From assembly GCA_916048095.2 (NCBI GenBank), contig OU696572.1, positions 4,239,362-4,303,361 of the forward strand: a stretch of 64,000 bases of DNA, given 5' to 3'. Below are positions 41,241 to 52,091 of the stretch, piece after piece. The position numbers and the translations under genes were made by a program. Source of the stretch: Sacculina carcini. Taxonomy: Eukaryota; Arthropoda; Thecostraca; Sacculinidae. The first letter of the stretch is position 1. Each line of letters opens with the position of its first letter. The notes below the pieces were generated by a model. The model had not been told where the DNA came from. It worked only from the letters and a program-made list of their open reading frames with translations, and did no database searches.

Positions 41241-44083
41241 TGGCGCTTCCGCGTGTACCAGCGGTAGTCAATGGTAGAAATGTGCATGCTGTGATGGACA
41301 CGGGCTGCACAATGTCGATCGTGTCTCGATCGATTGCTGCAAATGCGCGTGGCAGCTGCAGCGTGACTACCGTCGATGGTCGTAGAGTGCCGTGTGCTGG
41401 TACGGACAAGGTGCGAGTGGCTGTAGGTGGCGTGGAACTCTGGTTGCCTGTGATAGTGGCTAACGATCTATTGGGCGAGGTTGAAGTGATTCTTGGCATG
41501 GACGTCGTTGCGAGGCTCGGGAGCGTATACGTGGACGAGCGTGGTGTAGTATTGGGGCCTAGAGAATGTTCGGTGCCTAATGGCAGTCCGGTGTGCAGTG
41601 TGATTGCAGGTACTGTTCCGAGAACAGCGAAAACTGAGGTGTGTCCGTCGGATGAACTGAAGATAGATGACTGTGATTTTGAGGCTAGATTCGATGGTGA
41701 CTCGTGGACAGTGAAGTGGAAATGGTGCGACGGGGCCCCGGTGCTCAGAAACGTTGTCGGTAGTTACAGCAGTGTAAGGAAGCCCGAGTTGAAGGATAGA
41801 TTTGACGAAGAGATTCGGAGATGGATATCACAGGGCTGGTTGATACCTTGTGGAATGACCGGGGGCATACTTCCGTTGATGGCCGTTGATCAACCGAATA
41901 AGAAAAAGGTGAGGCCGGTGATTGACTACCGCGAACTCAATAAGTACGTTGAGAGTCACAGTGGGTTCGACGCTCCGGTGTGTGTAGAGACATTGCGTGG
42001 CTGGCGCAGGTGGCCGGGCCCGCTGAAATTGGTCGACCTGAAGACGTCTTATCTGCAGATCAAAATGGATGAAACTTTATGGCAGTACCAGCAAGTCGAG
42101 TTTAATGGGGACAGGTACTGTCTAACGAGACTGGGATTCGGTCTTAGTTGTGCACCCCGGGTGATGACGAAGATTTTAAGGAAGGTATTGAGCATGAACG
42201 AACGAATCCAGTCAGGAACGAGCTCGTATATAGATGATATTCTGGTAAACGAGAGTGTTGTGAGCGCCGCCGATGTCATCAATCATTTGAAAAAGTACGG
42301 TTTGGAGGCGAAGGTACCTGAGGACATGGAAAATGGTCGAGCGCTTGGACTGAATCTGCGAGTAGACAGAGGTGTTTTGGTTTTCAGCAGAGGGAATGAA
42401 CTTCCGGATGATGTAGAAGATGGCACGACCAAGAGACAACTGTTTTCCTTGTGCGGTAGACTAGTTGGGCACTATCCTGTGGCTGGGTGGTTGAGGGTTG
42501 CCGCTAGTTTTGTGAAAAGATCGACACAAAATATTCATTGGGATGAAAGCGTGAGCTGTGAGACTTTGGTAATGGCACGAGAAATGCTCAAGAAAGTTCT
42601 GTCGAATGATCCAGTGAGTGGCAGATGGCATGTACCTGACAAGCTGAAAGGAACCGTCTGGTGTGATGCTAGCAGTCTTGCTCTAGGAGTCATTCTTGAG
42701 GTGGACGGCGAGGTAGCAGAAGACGCGTCGTGGCTGCGAAAGTCAGGTGATGCACATCACATCAACGTTGTCGAGATGGACGCCGTGTTGAGAGGAGTCA
42801 ACCTAGCGGTGAAATGGGGTATTCAGCAGATCGAGGTGAAAACGGATTCTTCCACGGTGCTTGGATGGCTGAAATCGGTGCTAAACGGCGAGAGCCGGAT
42901 GAAGAGCAGCAGTGCGGCTGAAATGTTGATCAAACGCAGGCTTGGCGTGTTGAGTGATCTGGCTGATGAACTCGGTCTGAGAATATCAGCATCTTACGTT
43001 AGGTCAGAACATAACAAGGCGGATGCACTCACCAGGGTGCCGAGGTCGTGGCTACGGATGTCTGAGGCAAATAATGAGACGGGTCTTATGACGGTGGAAG
43101 AGTTACATGGTCTGCATAATTTTGGTGTCGACAGAACCTTGGCGCTGAGTAGAATGGTAGATCCCAAAGTGACCAAGAAAGAAACGGAGGACTGTGTGAA
43201 AAGATGTTTGCGTTGTCAGTCGGTGGATCCTGCACCAGTAAGACACCCTCCTGGCGAAATTAGTGTTGAAAATAATTGGAGTCGCTTGTCGGTGGACGCT
43301 ACAGAGTACAAGGGCCAGTGCTATGTGACTATTGTGGATTCCGGCCCATGTTGCTTTGCGCTATGGAAAAAGGCGCGCTCCGAGAACGCCGACGACGTTG
43401 TGAGGATCCTGAACGACGTGTTTCTCGAAAGAGGACCTCCGGATGAACTGTTGCTGGACAACAGTGCCGCGTTCCGATCGTCTGTACTGGCAGAGCTGTG
43501 TGACAAGTGGGGTGTCATCAGAAGGTATCGAGCAGCTTATCGACCTACGGGAAACGGGATCGTAGAACGTCATCATCGCACTGTGAAGAGAATGGCGGAA
43601 CGATGTGGCAAAACTCCACCAGAAATGGTGTTTTGGTACAACATGGCACCAAAGAATATCGCCGACCCTGAGACGGCTCCAGCACGCGGGCTGTACCGCT
43701 ATGAGTGGAGACATCCCATGACTCCTGTTGAGGGTTCTCGGAAAGAAGACAGTGGCTGGCGAGTGGGAGATGAGGTGCTGGTGAAACCACCTGGAGCGAG
43801 ATGCACCACACATTGGCGCAGAGGTAGAGTTACTGGTGTGACATCTTCCAGTAATATTGACGTCGACGGCACACCGCGCCACGTCTTAGACGTGCGGCGC
43901 TTGTTTGCGGATGAATCGGACGAAGAGGACGAAAGCGAGGCGCGGCGTTATACTGGTGAAGCGGAGATGCGGAGTTTCGGTGAAGAGCATCAAGGCAGGC
44001 CCGTAAGAGAAAGGCGCAGACCTCGGTGGATGGAAGATTACCACGTTGGAGATGATGAAGACATCACGGGGGCGTGTGGTTAG
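41183..44083 (+). CDS. pol: E5 Pol: protease, RT, RNase H, integrase
   Basis: An open -1 frame of about 966 codons. In order: protease AVMDTGCTMSIV and ILGMDVVARLG; RT VRPVIDYRELN, VDLKTSYLQIKM, LTRLGFGLSCAP, YIDD at about 42230; RNase H WCDASSLALGV, EMDAV, KTDSS, NKADALTRVP; integrase with a CLRCQ zinc half, VDATEY, LLDNSAAF and GNGIVERHHRT; and a VLVKPPGARCTTHWRRGRVT barrel. RT motif A has DLKTSY in place of the DLKKAY of its relatives. Catalytic residues are all present. Confidence 0.88.
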   Translation, partial: GKRRGEIWCASSSPTDQSVMALPRVPAVVNGRNVHAVMDTGCTMSIVSRSIAANARGSCSVTTVDGRRVPCAGTDKVRVAVGGVELWLPVIVANDLLGEVEVILGMDVVARLGSVYVDERGVVLGPRECSVPNGSPVCSVIAGTVPRTAKTEVCPSDELKIDDCDFEARFDGDSWTVKWKWCDGAPVLRNVVGSYSSVRKPELKDRFDEEIRRWISQGWLIPCGMTGGILPLMAVDQPNKKKVRPVIDYRELNKYVESHSGFDAPVCVETLRGWRRWPGPLKLVDLKTSYLQIKMDETLWQYQQVEFNGDRYCLTRLGFGLSCAPRVMTKILRKVLSMNERIQSGTSSYIDDILVNESVVSAADVINHLKKYGLEAKVPEDMENGRALGLNLRVDRGVLVFSRGNELPDDVEDGTTKRQLFSLCGRLVGHYPVAGWLRVAASFVKRSTQNIHWDESVSCETLVMAREMLKKVLSNDPVSGRWHVPDKLKGTVWCDASSLALGVILEVDGEVAEDASWLRKSGDAHHINVVEMDAVLRGVNLAVKWGIQQIEVKTDSSTVLGWLKSVLNGESRMKSSSAAEMLIKRRLGVLSDLADELGLRISASYVRSEHNKADALTRVPRSWLRMSEANNETGLMTVEELHGLHNFGVDRTLALSRMVDPKVTKKETEDCVKRCLRCQSVDPAPVRHPPGEISVENNWSRLSVDATEYKGQCYVTIVDSGPCCFALWKKARSENADDVVRILNDVFLERGPPDELLLDNSAAFRSSVLAELCDKWGVIRRYRAAYRPTGNGIVERHHRTVKRMAERCGKTPPEMVFWYNMAPKNIADPETAPARGLYRYEWRHPMTPVEGSRKEDSGWRVGDEVLVKPPGARCTTHWRRGRVTGVTSSSNIDVDGTPRHVLDVRRLFADESDEEDESEARRYTGEAEMRSFGEEHQGRPVRERRRPRWMEDYHVGDDEDITGACG

Positions 44084-44528
44084 TGCGTGTATTAATTGTT
44101 GTATATTTGTATATGTGTGTAAGAGTTTGTAAGCGTGCGCGTGCACTATTGGACTTGTTATTGGGAAAGTTACTGCAGGTGGCTCGAATGTCATGCGCGT
44201 GCAACTGAACATGTGTGTGTACGCGTGTGCGTGTTTGTATGTTCGTGTGTGCGTGAGTGACAGTTGATTGCGTCAGCGAGAATGTGACGAGTCAGTGGGA
44301 GTCTTGGTGTTGCGTTGGTTTAGTGTGCGGTGTTTTGTGCGGCGATAGTTGTTTCAGTGCTTTTCGCGTGTGCGTGTGTCTAGTGGTTTTACGTGCGAGT
44401 GTGAGAGGATCTTGTGTGCCGTATTCTTCTCCGTGTTCTTTGCTGGCGTCGTCTGAACTATTGTGCGGCTTTATTTCCAGTTTCATATCATCGATATAAT
44501 TCGCATTAAATACATCGTTCACATTACA
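44075..44528 (+). repeat. E5 3' LTR, full length
   Basis: 454 bp, TGTGGTTAG to CACATTACA. Confidence 0.9.
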
Positions 44529-44533
44529 CACTT

Positions 44534-45286
44534 ATTGTGATATTATTTCTTGTAATTTGCGGAATTTTACTTGGAATGTAGCCTTTATTAAACAATTTTT
44601 GCAGTTTTCCAAAGTTGGGAGATACTAGTGTGTGAGTTGAAATTTTGTGTTTGTTCGCTGAATTTACGCCGTTTTTCACGTCTAATTACCTGTCGCAATT
44701 TAGCTGTGGCCCTCCTCATTTCAAATAGATTTTCTTGGGTTCTATGTTTTGTGAAATTCCGTTCTGCCCTAACGCGAATTGCTCGAAATTTGGAACATTC
44801 AGAAGTCCAGAAAGCTACCGTTTTCTTTTTATATTCCTTAACACTAGTCATTGGTATACAAGATTTAGCGGTGTTTATGATTATGTCCTGCATTTGTATT
44901 ATGTTACTGTGTGAATGTGTCTCTAAGTTGGATTGTAATAAATTTGGAAAAAGTGCTCAGTTTGCTTAATCAAAATTCCATTTTCTTGTTTTGAAGGATA
45001 TAAGTGTGCAGTCAAAAGATACATTAATTTCAATAGGGAAGTGGTCCCTAAACTCTCTGGATGGCATAACCTTCCGTCGAGTGTTTAGCTCAAAGGATTT
45101 AGATAATATGGTTAAATCTATGGCTATGAATGTTTGTTGTAAATATGAAAAGAAAGTTGGTTGACCAGAATTAAATATTGCCAAATCATTGTCCTCTACT
45201 ATAGATTGAATTATTGTACCCCTATTATCAGTTCTATTACTCCCCCAAATTGTACTATGTGCGTTGAAATCTCCCATTATTATTAG
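44534..45286 (-). pseudogene. LINE2 ORF2: endonuclease C-terminus and linker
   Basis: LIIMGDFNAHSTIWG (catalytic Asp and Asn) and IDLTILSK, then REFRDHFPIEI (the S/RDH block), lie at 45285-44990. After a frame change at about 44966 there is a linker with CSKFRAIRVRAERNF. It is cut by E5 at 44528, with the CACTT duplication at 44529-44533. Confidence 0.72.
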
Positions 45287-45558
45287 TGTGGCCGGCCTGA
45301 GGTTGAAGACCACTGGCTGCCAGTAATAGCCACTCGTCTGTATGAGTCATGAGTGTGTATGGATGCAGTTGTATGTCTGTGTGTTGTGTGTCTGTGTGTG
45401 GGTGTCAAGTTCACTTGTGTGCATGCATGTAACGGTATGTCTGTGTGTTCAGTGTGTGTCATGTCAGCTTTCATTCAGTTCTATCATTACCACCAGTTAC
45501 ATTGTTACGAGCCACCAATACACATCGTTTTGTACGCGCTGTATTTGGTGCTGCCACA
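45287..45558 (+). repeat. E6 5' LTR
   Basis: 272 bp, TGTGGCCGG to GCTGCCACA. Confidence 0.88.
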
Positions 45559-45571
45559 TTCGTGACCCCGA
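45559..45571 (+). promoter_or_regulatory. E6 primer-binding site, tRNA-Trp-like
   Basis: TTCGTGACCCCGA directly after the LTR matches the tRNA-Trp 3' complement except in the CCA part. Confidence 0.55.
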
Positions 45572-45593
45572 GTTTCAGCCCATCTGAATCAAA

Positions 45594-46375
45594 GATGGAG
45601 AATACATCTGAGGAAGGCAGTGCCACCATGGCAGTTAAAGTAGAGCTGCCAAGTTTCGACCGAAGTGACGTCGACACATGGATAGCCATGTGCGACAATT
45701 TAATGGTTGACGCCGGACTGCGAGCGCAATCAACCAAATTTCGCAAGTTGCTGTCGAAATTACCTCCGGAGCAGTTCAGACTCGTGAAGGACTTGGTGAC
45801 CAGCCCCCTGGGAACGTCATGCTACAACGAGTTGATGAGGCGGTTACGTTCACGGCTTCAGCTCACTGCTTCAGAGCGTTTTCCAGCGTTTTGAGAGCCT
45901 CCCACGCGAGTTGGGCTCACGTAAACCAACTGAGCTGTACGCGGACTTAGCGGCCCTATACCCCAATGATACGGATCATGAAATAGTCCGCGAAGCATTT
46001 TTGAGTCGACTGCCTGTGGCTCTTCAGATGATGTGCAGAGAATGGCTAGCTTCGAATTCACTGAGCGAAGTTGCTCTCCGCGCTGACCAGCATCAGCGAC
46101 CACTACAGGTCAGTAGCACCACATCCGCAAACTCGAGCGACACTTCAGCGCCGACGAGTGGTAGTGCGGGTGTACTGGCAGCAACCAGAGCGTCCAATGC
46201 GCTGCAGCCTCAGTCGACTAGGCCACGATTTCCTCAGCAACCTGCAAGTTCAGCTGACTTTGTAGACCGCTGGTGCCGACTCCACCGACGCTTCGGGCCG
46301 GCAGCACGGAGATGCCTTGGCCGATGCACATTCACCTCAGACATGTCGGGAAACGCCTCGAGCAGCCGGCAGTGA
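45594..46375 (+). pseudogene. gag: E6 Gag, CHCC-type, one frameshift
   Basis: ATG 45594 (MENTSEEG) begins in a frame that is also open upstream. The capsid-like block KVELPSFDRSDVDTWIAMCD and FRKLLSKLPPEQFRLVKDL ends prematurely at 45894. An extra or missing base near 45880-45890 moves it to the frame with LGSRKPTELYADL and VREAFLSRLPVALQ, ending with CRLHRRFGPAARRCLGRC (CX2HX9CX3C). TGA at 46373. Confidence 0.8.
46348..46354 (+). promoter_or_regulatory. E6 -1 slippery site GGGAAAC
   Basis: Gag codons TCG GGA AAC; the -1 frame continues GKRLEQPAV into protease. This is the same heptamer as in the unrelated lineage of E1 and E5. Confidence 0.82.
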
Positions 46376-49300
46376 CGACCGTGTCCGGTTGCAACAGCGA
46401 GTGTCAACTACTGTATGTGGTTGACACCGAAGGTCGTCGTTTCCTAGTCGATAGTGGATCGGAGGTTTCATTGTTGCCTGTGGGTCCTAAGCCTCCTCCA
46501 CCCTTGCAGTCTCCAACTCTTCGAGCCGCTAACGGATCATTCATTCCGGTGTTTGAAGTTCGCCGTGATAATTTGATTGACCTCGGTCTCGGTCGCACAT
46601 ACAAATTTTCGTTTTTGGTCGCTGCAGTGACTACTCCAATACTTGGAGCCGATTTCCTCAGGGAATTTGGATTGGTCATTGACTTCAAGAAGAAGGTATT
46701 GGTGGACAGCACGACGTATCTGTCTACAAATCCAGCTCTTCCGGTGAAGCATGATCATACCGCCGTCGTACACGTCAGCCAAACTCATCCTCCACATCAC
46801 GACGGTCCTGGGTTCACGGGTGTCCGCAATTCTGAAGAATTCAGAGCGCTCTGCGCACCACCCTCAAATTTTCCGGCCGTCACCGTCCCGGGTGTGGAAC
46901 ATCGTATTATAACGAAAGGCAATCCGGTATTTGCCCGGCCAAGACGCCTGATGCCCGCAAAGCTCACAGCTGCTAAGCGTGAGCTTGAGCACATGCTTGA
47001 GCAGGGATTCTCGTACCATCTTCCTCCGCTTGGTCCAGCCCCATACACTTAGTGGAGAAAGATGGAGGCAAGTCTTTGCGAATGGTGGGGTGCTACGAGC
47101 GTCTCAACGCAATTACAGTGCCAGACCGCTACCCTGTGCCTCATTTGCAAACGTTTGCTGACAGACTGAACGGCACCACAATTTTTAGCACAGTGGATCT
47201 CGCTCGAGCTTTTGCTCAAATTCCGGTATTCGGACCTGACCAACAGAAGACCGCCATTACCACACCATTTGGCCTCTTTGAGTATCGTCGCATGCCGTTT
47301 GGATTGTCAAACGCTGCTCAAACCTTCCAGAGGCTTATGGATACGGTACTTCGTCGCATGGACAACGTGTACAGTTATATTGATGACATACTGATTTATT
47401 CTCCAGACGCTACACAACATCACAAAGACCTTCAAGAATTGTTTCGGCGCCTCCGCTCGGCAGGTCTTGTTGTGAAACCAGAAAAGTGTTCCTTCGGGCA
47501 ACCAAGGGTTAAATTTCTGGGATTGGAAGTGTCTGCGTCCGGCATAGAACCGCTTCCTGAGAAGATTGCCGATCTGGTCGCCATGCCACCGCCAACTGAC
47601 GTCACCGGGTGCAAGCGCTACCTCGGCATGGTGAACCATTTTCACCGCTTCGTTCCCAGCTTGGCCAAGCTTCTGCAACCTCTGCACGCTGTGTGCAAGA
47701 ACAAACAGAAAAAATTAGTGTGGGACGGGCCTCAGCAACATGCCTTCGAGTCTACCAAATGTGCACTAGCGAGAGCATCACGTCTTGCTTTTCCTAGCGA
47801 CAAAGCCCCAACTAAAGTTGCAGCGGATGCATCTGACACGGCGGTGGGCGCTGTCATTTTACAGTGGCAACAGGGCACATGGGTTCCCCTCGCGTTTCAT
47901 TCCCGAATGCTTCAGGGTTCTCAATTGCGCTGGAGCACCGGAGACAAAGAGTTGTTTGCACTCTTCAGTGCCGTGAAACGTTTTCGGCATCTCCTAGAGG
48001 GTCGCCCGGGCTTGCAGTTGTGGACGGACCACAAGCCCCTGACGCACGCCTTTACCAGTGTTAGCGAGCGATCACCGCGTGTACATCGACAATTAACATT
48101 TTTGAGCGAGTTTTCTACTGATATTAGACATGTGAGCGGCCTTAATAATGTGGTCCCGGATTGCTTGAGCCGTCCCACATCGGAGCAACCTCACAAAGTC
48201 TCGCATTTGTCGTCATTTGCACTTCACGCCGAACTCCAACAGTGTCTCGACATATCACAACTGGCAATCGAACAGCAGAACTGCGCGGAGGTCGTTGCGC
48301 GGAGGTCGCTGCGCTTGCTTCTTCGCCATCCCTCACCATTGAGCGACGCACATTGGACGGATCGCCAGCAAGCATACTAGTTGACATTTCTACAGGCGTA
48401 GACAGACCGTTGGTGCCGCTAGTGATGCAACGCGACATATTCACACAGCTTCATAACATGAGCCATCCAAGCGTTCGAGCCACTCGTCGCCTCATTTCTG
48501 AACGTTTTGTGTTCGCGCGAGTCGCTGCCAAGGTCTCAACGTGGACAAGAACCTGCATGCGTTGTCAACAGTGCAAAGTTACCCGTCATCAACGGACACC
48601 TCTGAAACGTCCTCCACTACCAACAAGTCGGTTCGAGAGCCTTCACGTCGATATTGTCGGTCCTCTTCCAGAAGTAGACGGGTACCGCTATATTTTCACC
48701 ATAATCGACAGGTTCACTCGTTACCCGGAAGCGGTCCCACTCAACGAGGCTACAGCCGCAACCTGCGCCAAATGCCTGTTGGACTGGGTGTCTCGTTTCG
48801 GCATGTGTTTGTCGATTACTTCGGATCGCGGTCGACAATTTGTGTCCGATATATGGAAAGAGCTTTCTTGGACCCTTCTTGGTATGCAGATTAGAACGAC
48901 GTGCTCCTACATGCCCCAACAAAACGGCCTCATTGAGCGCATTCATCGACAGCTCAAGGCGTCGTTGACAGCCGCCGTCTGTGATAAAGTCAACTGGCCG
49001 TCGGCACTTCCGGTCGTGTTGATGGGCATGCGTTCGTCGCTGAAGCCAGACATCGGTGCATCACCAAGCGAGCTGGCCTTGGGTGAAAAGATGCGGCTGC
49101 CAAGCCAGTTTTTTACAGGCAGTCACGCATTCCCGACAAGTGAAACGGCTCGTCGCTTGGTACAGTCGTTTGCTGATCTGAAGCCTGTACCGACATCGTG
49201 GCACCGTAGCGGAACGGAAAAACCATTCGTGTCTCCTTCCTTGAACAAGGCCTCCCACGTCTTCGTCCGGGTCGACGGTCACAGGACCCCGTTGACATCA

Positions 49301-49615
49301 CCTCACCAGGGTCCCTATGCCGTGATGCAGCGTGACGACAAGGCATTCACGATAGACAATCGTGGTAAACCAGACGTCGTGGCCATCGACAGGCTCAAGC
49401 CGGCACATCTGGAAAGAGCCGACCAAGATCCGCCAGGTGATATTGTCAACTCACCGCCCGATTCTCCCGCGGTTTCAGCGTCCACTCCCACGACTGAGCC
49501 GTCTGATTCAGGTTCGTCTACCGGTGCACAACATCCCGCTCGTATCGTATGGTCTCGGCGCTCCAGACCCGTGCGACCGCCTCGCCGCTTCTTGCAGTCG
49601 GAGCACAGCACCTGA
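46348..49615 (+). pseudogene. pol: E6 Pol: protease, RT, RNase H, integrase, two frameshifts
   Basis: Segment 1 (to 47052): protease FLVDSGSEVSLL and PILGADFLREFG, then ARPRRLMPAKL. A one-base shift near 47000-47010 follows. Segment 2 (to 48380): RT STVDLARAFAQIPV, MPFGLSNAAQTFQRLMD, YIDD at about 47379; RNase H VAADASDTAVGAV, DKELFALFSA, WTDHKPL and NVVPDCLSR. A 14-bp tandem duplication at about 48280-48309 (TGCGCGGAGGTCGT/C twice) breaks the frame. Segment 3 (to 49615): integrase zinc module ending CMRCQQCKVTRH, HVDIVGPLP, TSDRGRQFVSD and QQNGLIERIHRQLK. Catalytic motifs are kept but the frame is not. Confidence 0.85.
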
Positions 49616-49623
49616 GGGGGGGC

Positions 49624-49895
49624 TGTGGCCGGCCTGAGGTTGAAAACTACTGGCTGCCAGTAATAGCCACTCGTCTGTATGAGTCATGAGTGTGTATGGA
49701 TGCAGTTGTATGTCTGTGTGTTGTGTGTCTGTGTGTGGGTGTCAAGTTCACTTGTGTGCATGCATGTAACGGTATGTCTGTGTGTTGAGTGTGTGTCATG
49801 TCAGCTTTCATTCAGTTATATCATTACCACCAGTTACATTGTTACGAGCCACCAATACACATCGTTTTGTACGCGCTGTATTTGGTGCTGCCACA
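49624..49895 (+). repeat. E6 3' LTR
   Basis: 272 bp, a few substitutions relative to the 5' copy. Confidence 0.88.
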
Positions 49896-50227
49896 AGATG
49901 GTCGTCAATCTGGTTAACAATTTTTTGAATTTGGCTAGGCCGAATTTTAATACAGGGAGGCAGGTATAAGGATATAACAGTAAGAGTTTTGTTTCTATTT
50001 ATGAGTTTGATTGCTCTGTAGCTTAAATCTGTTTTAATTGTAAGTTCGGAATGCAAAATTGTATTGTTAACATAAAAATTATAGCCTGAAATATTGTAAA
50101 ACGAAAAATTTCTTTTAATATTTGACTCCTGAAAGGCAATCAGATCTGGGCGATGTGTCCGAATAAATGATTTAAATCCCTGGAAGTTAGCGGATAAATT
50201 GCGCAAGTTCCACTGGATAAACTTCAT
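49896..50227 (-). CDS. LINE2 ORF2 start: endonuclease N-terminus
   Basis: ATG 50227 begins MKFIQWNLRNLSANFQGFKS, the APE endonuclease first strand with metal-binding Asn, then PDLIAFQESN with the catalytic Glu. It is cut by E6 after QIDDHL. The sequence resumes at 45284 with LIIMGDFNAHS. Confidence 0.75.
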
Positions 50228-50228
50228 C

Positions 50229-51811
50229 TTACCTGATGAAAGCCAGGATGATGCGCAGGATGTGAGTGATCGGTGAGTCTGGATGTGCAGTGATATAGCT
50301 GTTGGCCAGATTCACCAGCATTGGCTTCACCATCTCCCAGATGGCGAAGAGGTTGTCGGTTGAACGTTGATTTGCGGTTGTTGGATGCGCAGGCTCAGAG
50401 CGTTCATCCGCAAGCGTCTCTTCTTCAGGCGCAAAAGACTCCCCAACCGGTAAAGCCGACGGGCCAGATGTGGTTTTCGTGCTCAGCGTTCCAGGCAATT
50501 GGGACTCCGGAACTTCTTTTGTTGGCGCTTGTTTGAGCTTGGACGCGTATGTTGGCTGTGGAGTCGTCTGTTTGTTTGCAGTGGTGGTCAATTTTTGGCG
50601 GCGCGCCTTCTGCTTTCGTCTCCGCCACAGTCTCTGTGTCGCCGTCTGCCGCCGCCACTTTATCGAGGCATCGCTCTGCTCGTCTTCAGTCGTTGAGGCA
50701 GCGTCGCTCTCATGCTCACTATCCTCGTTGCAAGGTTGCGGCACAGGCTCGGCACAACTGCCGACACGAGCTGTAGCAGGGGCCGGTGACTGCGGTGTCA
50801 GTGCTCTCCTGTACTCCAGGCACAGGGCTCTAGTTTTTTCCCTGTACTTGAGGCATTTCAGAGTCATGGTCGCATGTCCATTTCTCTTGCAGGATAGGCA
50901 TGCGACTCCTTCAGGTGCGTTGTGATCTTGGGCCTTACACTGGTACGTCTTGTGCTCGTAGCTCCAGCATCTTCGGCACATATGAGCAGCCGTGTTGGGT
51001 GAAATTTCCAGCTCAAAAAATTTGTGCTGGAAACACCGCTTGATCACGGCTTTGCACAGTTGGACCCTGTCCACAAAGTGCAACTGGACCACATTGATCG
51101 GACGCTTCTCGCGATTGCGAACCCTGGTGACATGCGTGACTCTTTCCATCTCACTCCGCGCTGAGGCCAAGATCTCGGATTCGGTGTCCTCAGTACAGAC
51201 ACCATGAACCAGCGCGGTAAGCGTCAAGTTTTGGGGACGCCGTGGTTGTGCTTTGCCAGAGAATTTGCTCTGGTCATCCCAGAAATGTTCATCCAGGAGA
51301 ACTTGGCAGGATTTGACACTCTTGGCCTGCACCAACAGTTTTTTTGTTGTGCGCAATTCGTGCTCGCAAAATATGACGGCGCAAGTCTGGTTGCGACAAC
51401 GTCTTGTTGATATGGGACGGTTTCAGCATTGACGCAGGTATGTTGTCCAGCGCAACGAACAATGAATAGTCGCCGGATGGTGGAGTGGCGGTTCTGTCGT
51501 GGGTGGAGGAACAGTCACTCTCCTCACAACTACGCCGAGCGCGCTGATTGCGCAATTGCTCCTGCGGGGACGTCAAAGGGCGTTTCGTGGCTTCTTGCGC
51601 AACGCCTGGTGGGTTTGGATTCACCCATCCTTGCCCGTGCACGTAATATTTCTGATGGGCTTGCAGGGCAAGTCCACCGAAACAACGCAGAGAACCGAAA
51701 AAATTCAAAAATCTACTTTTCGGTAGCAAAATCAATCTATCTGGTGCTTGAAAGGAGGCGTTCTTCTTGTTGAGCGTCTTCTTCTTCTTGTTGGCGATTG
51801 TTGTTGTTGAA
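50229..51811 (-). pseudogene. LINE2 ORF1 (Gag-like, zinc knuckles), one frameshift
   Basis: The N-terminal part lies in one minus frame to about 51340 (SDCSSTHDRTATPPSG...; LRRHILRARIAHNKK). The rest is in another frame from about 51350 to TAA at 50231-50229. Zinc-binding clusters CRRCWSYEHKTYQC and CLSCKRNGHATMTLKC occur mid-protein, as in I/Jockey ORF1. The C-terminal half is charged and low complexity. ORF2 begins one base after the stop. Confidence 0.7.
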
Positions 51812-52091
51812 TTTCTGCGCATTGCGCAAGTAGACCCATGCAGCGCGGATTTATGTGAGTATCGGACAACTTCCGGTGAGCGCGCTCATTGTCCGATACT
51901 GACATAAATCCGAAAAACACTTAGGCACGCGCATAGCGCTGTGAGGCACCGCTCATCGCTCGCTGTTAAGTGCCTCAAGATCTCGCCCTATTCGACTCGC
52001 TCATTTTTGCTGTTTGTATTCTCAACCCGTGTGTATCGTCGATCTGTGTGTGTCATCGACAACTATTTGTATTGTTTGCGGACAGCGCCAA

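Larger units (their letters stand above)
40324..44528 (+). mobile_element. E5: Gypsy-like LTR retrotransposon with a shortened 5' LTR
   Basis: Target duplication CACTT at 40319-40323 and 44529-44533 in LINE2. The 3' LTR is 454 bp, but the 5' LTR is only 128 bp because of a 326-bp internal deletion. It is of the E1/E4/E7 lineage, with the primer site AGCTATTTCGGC at 40452 and the purine run CATCACGGGGGCG before 44075. Confidence 0.9.
45287..49895 (+). mobile_element. E6: CsRn1-like Gypsy element, several frameshifts
   Basis: 272-bp LTRs (45287-45558, 49624-49895) differ at about five sites. Gag has the CX2HX9CX3C motif, and the primer site resembles tRNA-Trp. The flanks are ...TTAG and AGAT...; only AG is shared, but removing E6 with one AG restores the LINE2 reading frame (DDHLIIMGDFN). 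The purine run GAGGGGGGGC precedes the 3' LTR. Confidence 0.87.
36902..51812 (-). mobile_element. LINE2: I/Jockey-type LINE with RNase H, split by E5 and E6
   Basis: Inserted in the solo LTR with a target duplication TTCTGCGCATT at 51813-51823, mutated to TTCTTCGCATT at 36891-36901. A short T run at the left border is the 3' poly(A) of this minus-strand LINE. ORF1 has zinc knuckles. ORF2 has EN, RT with YADD and a C-terminal RNase H, the layout of I-superfamily LINEs. Frameshifts throughout make it inactive. Confidence 0.78.
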
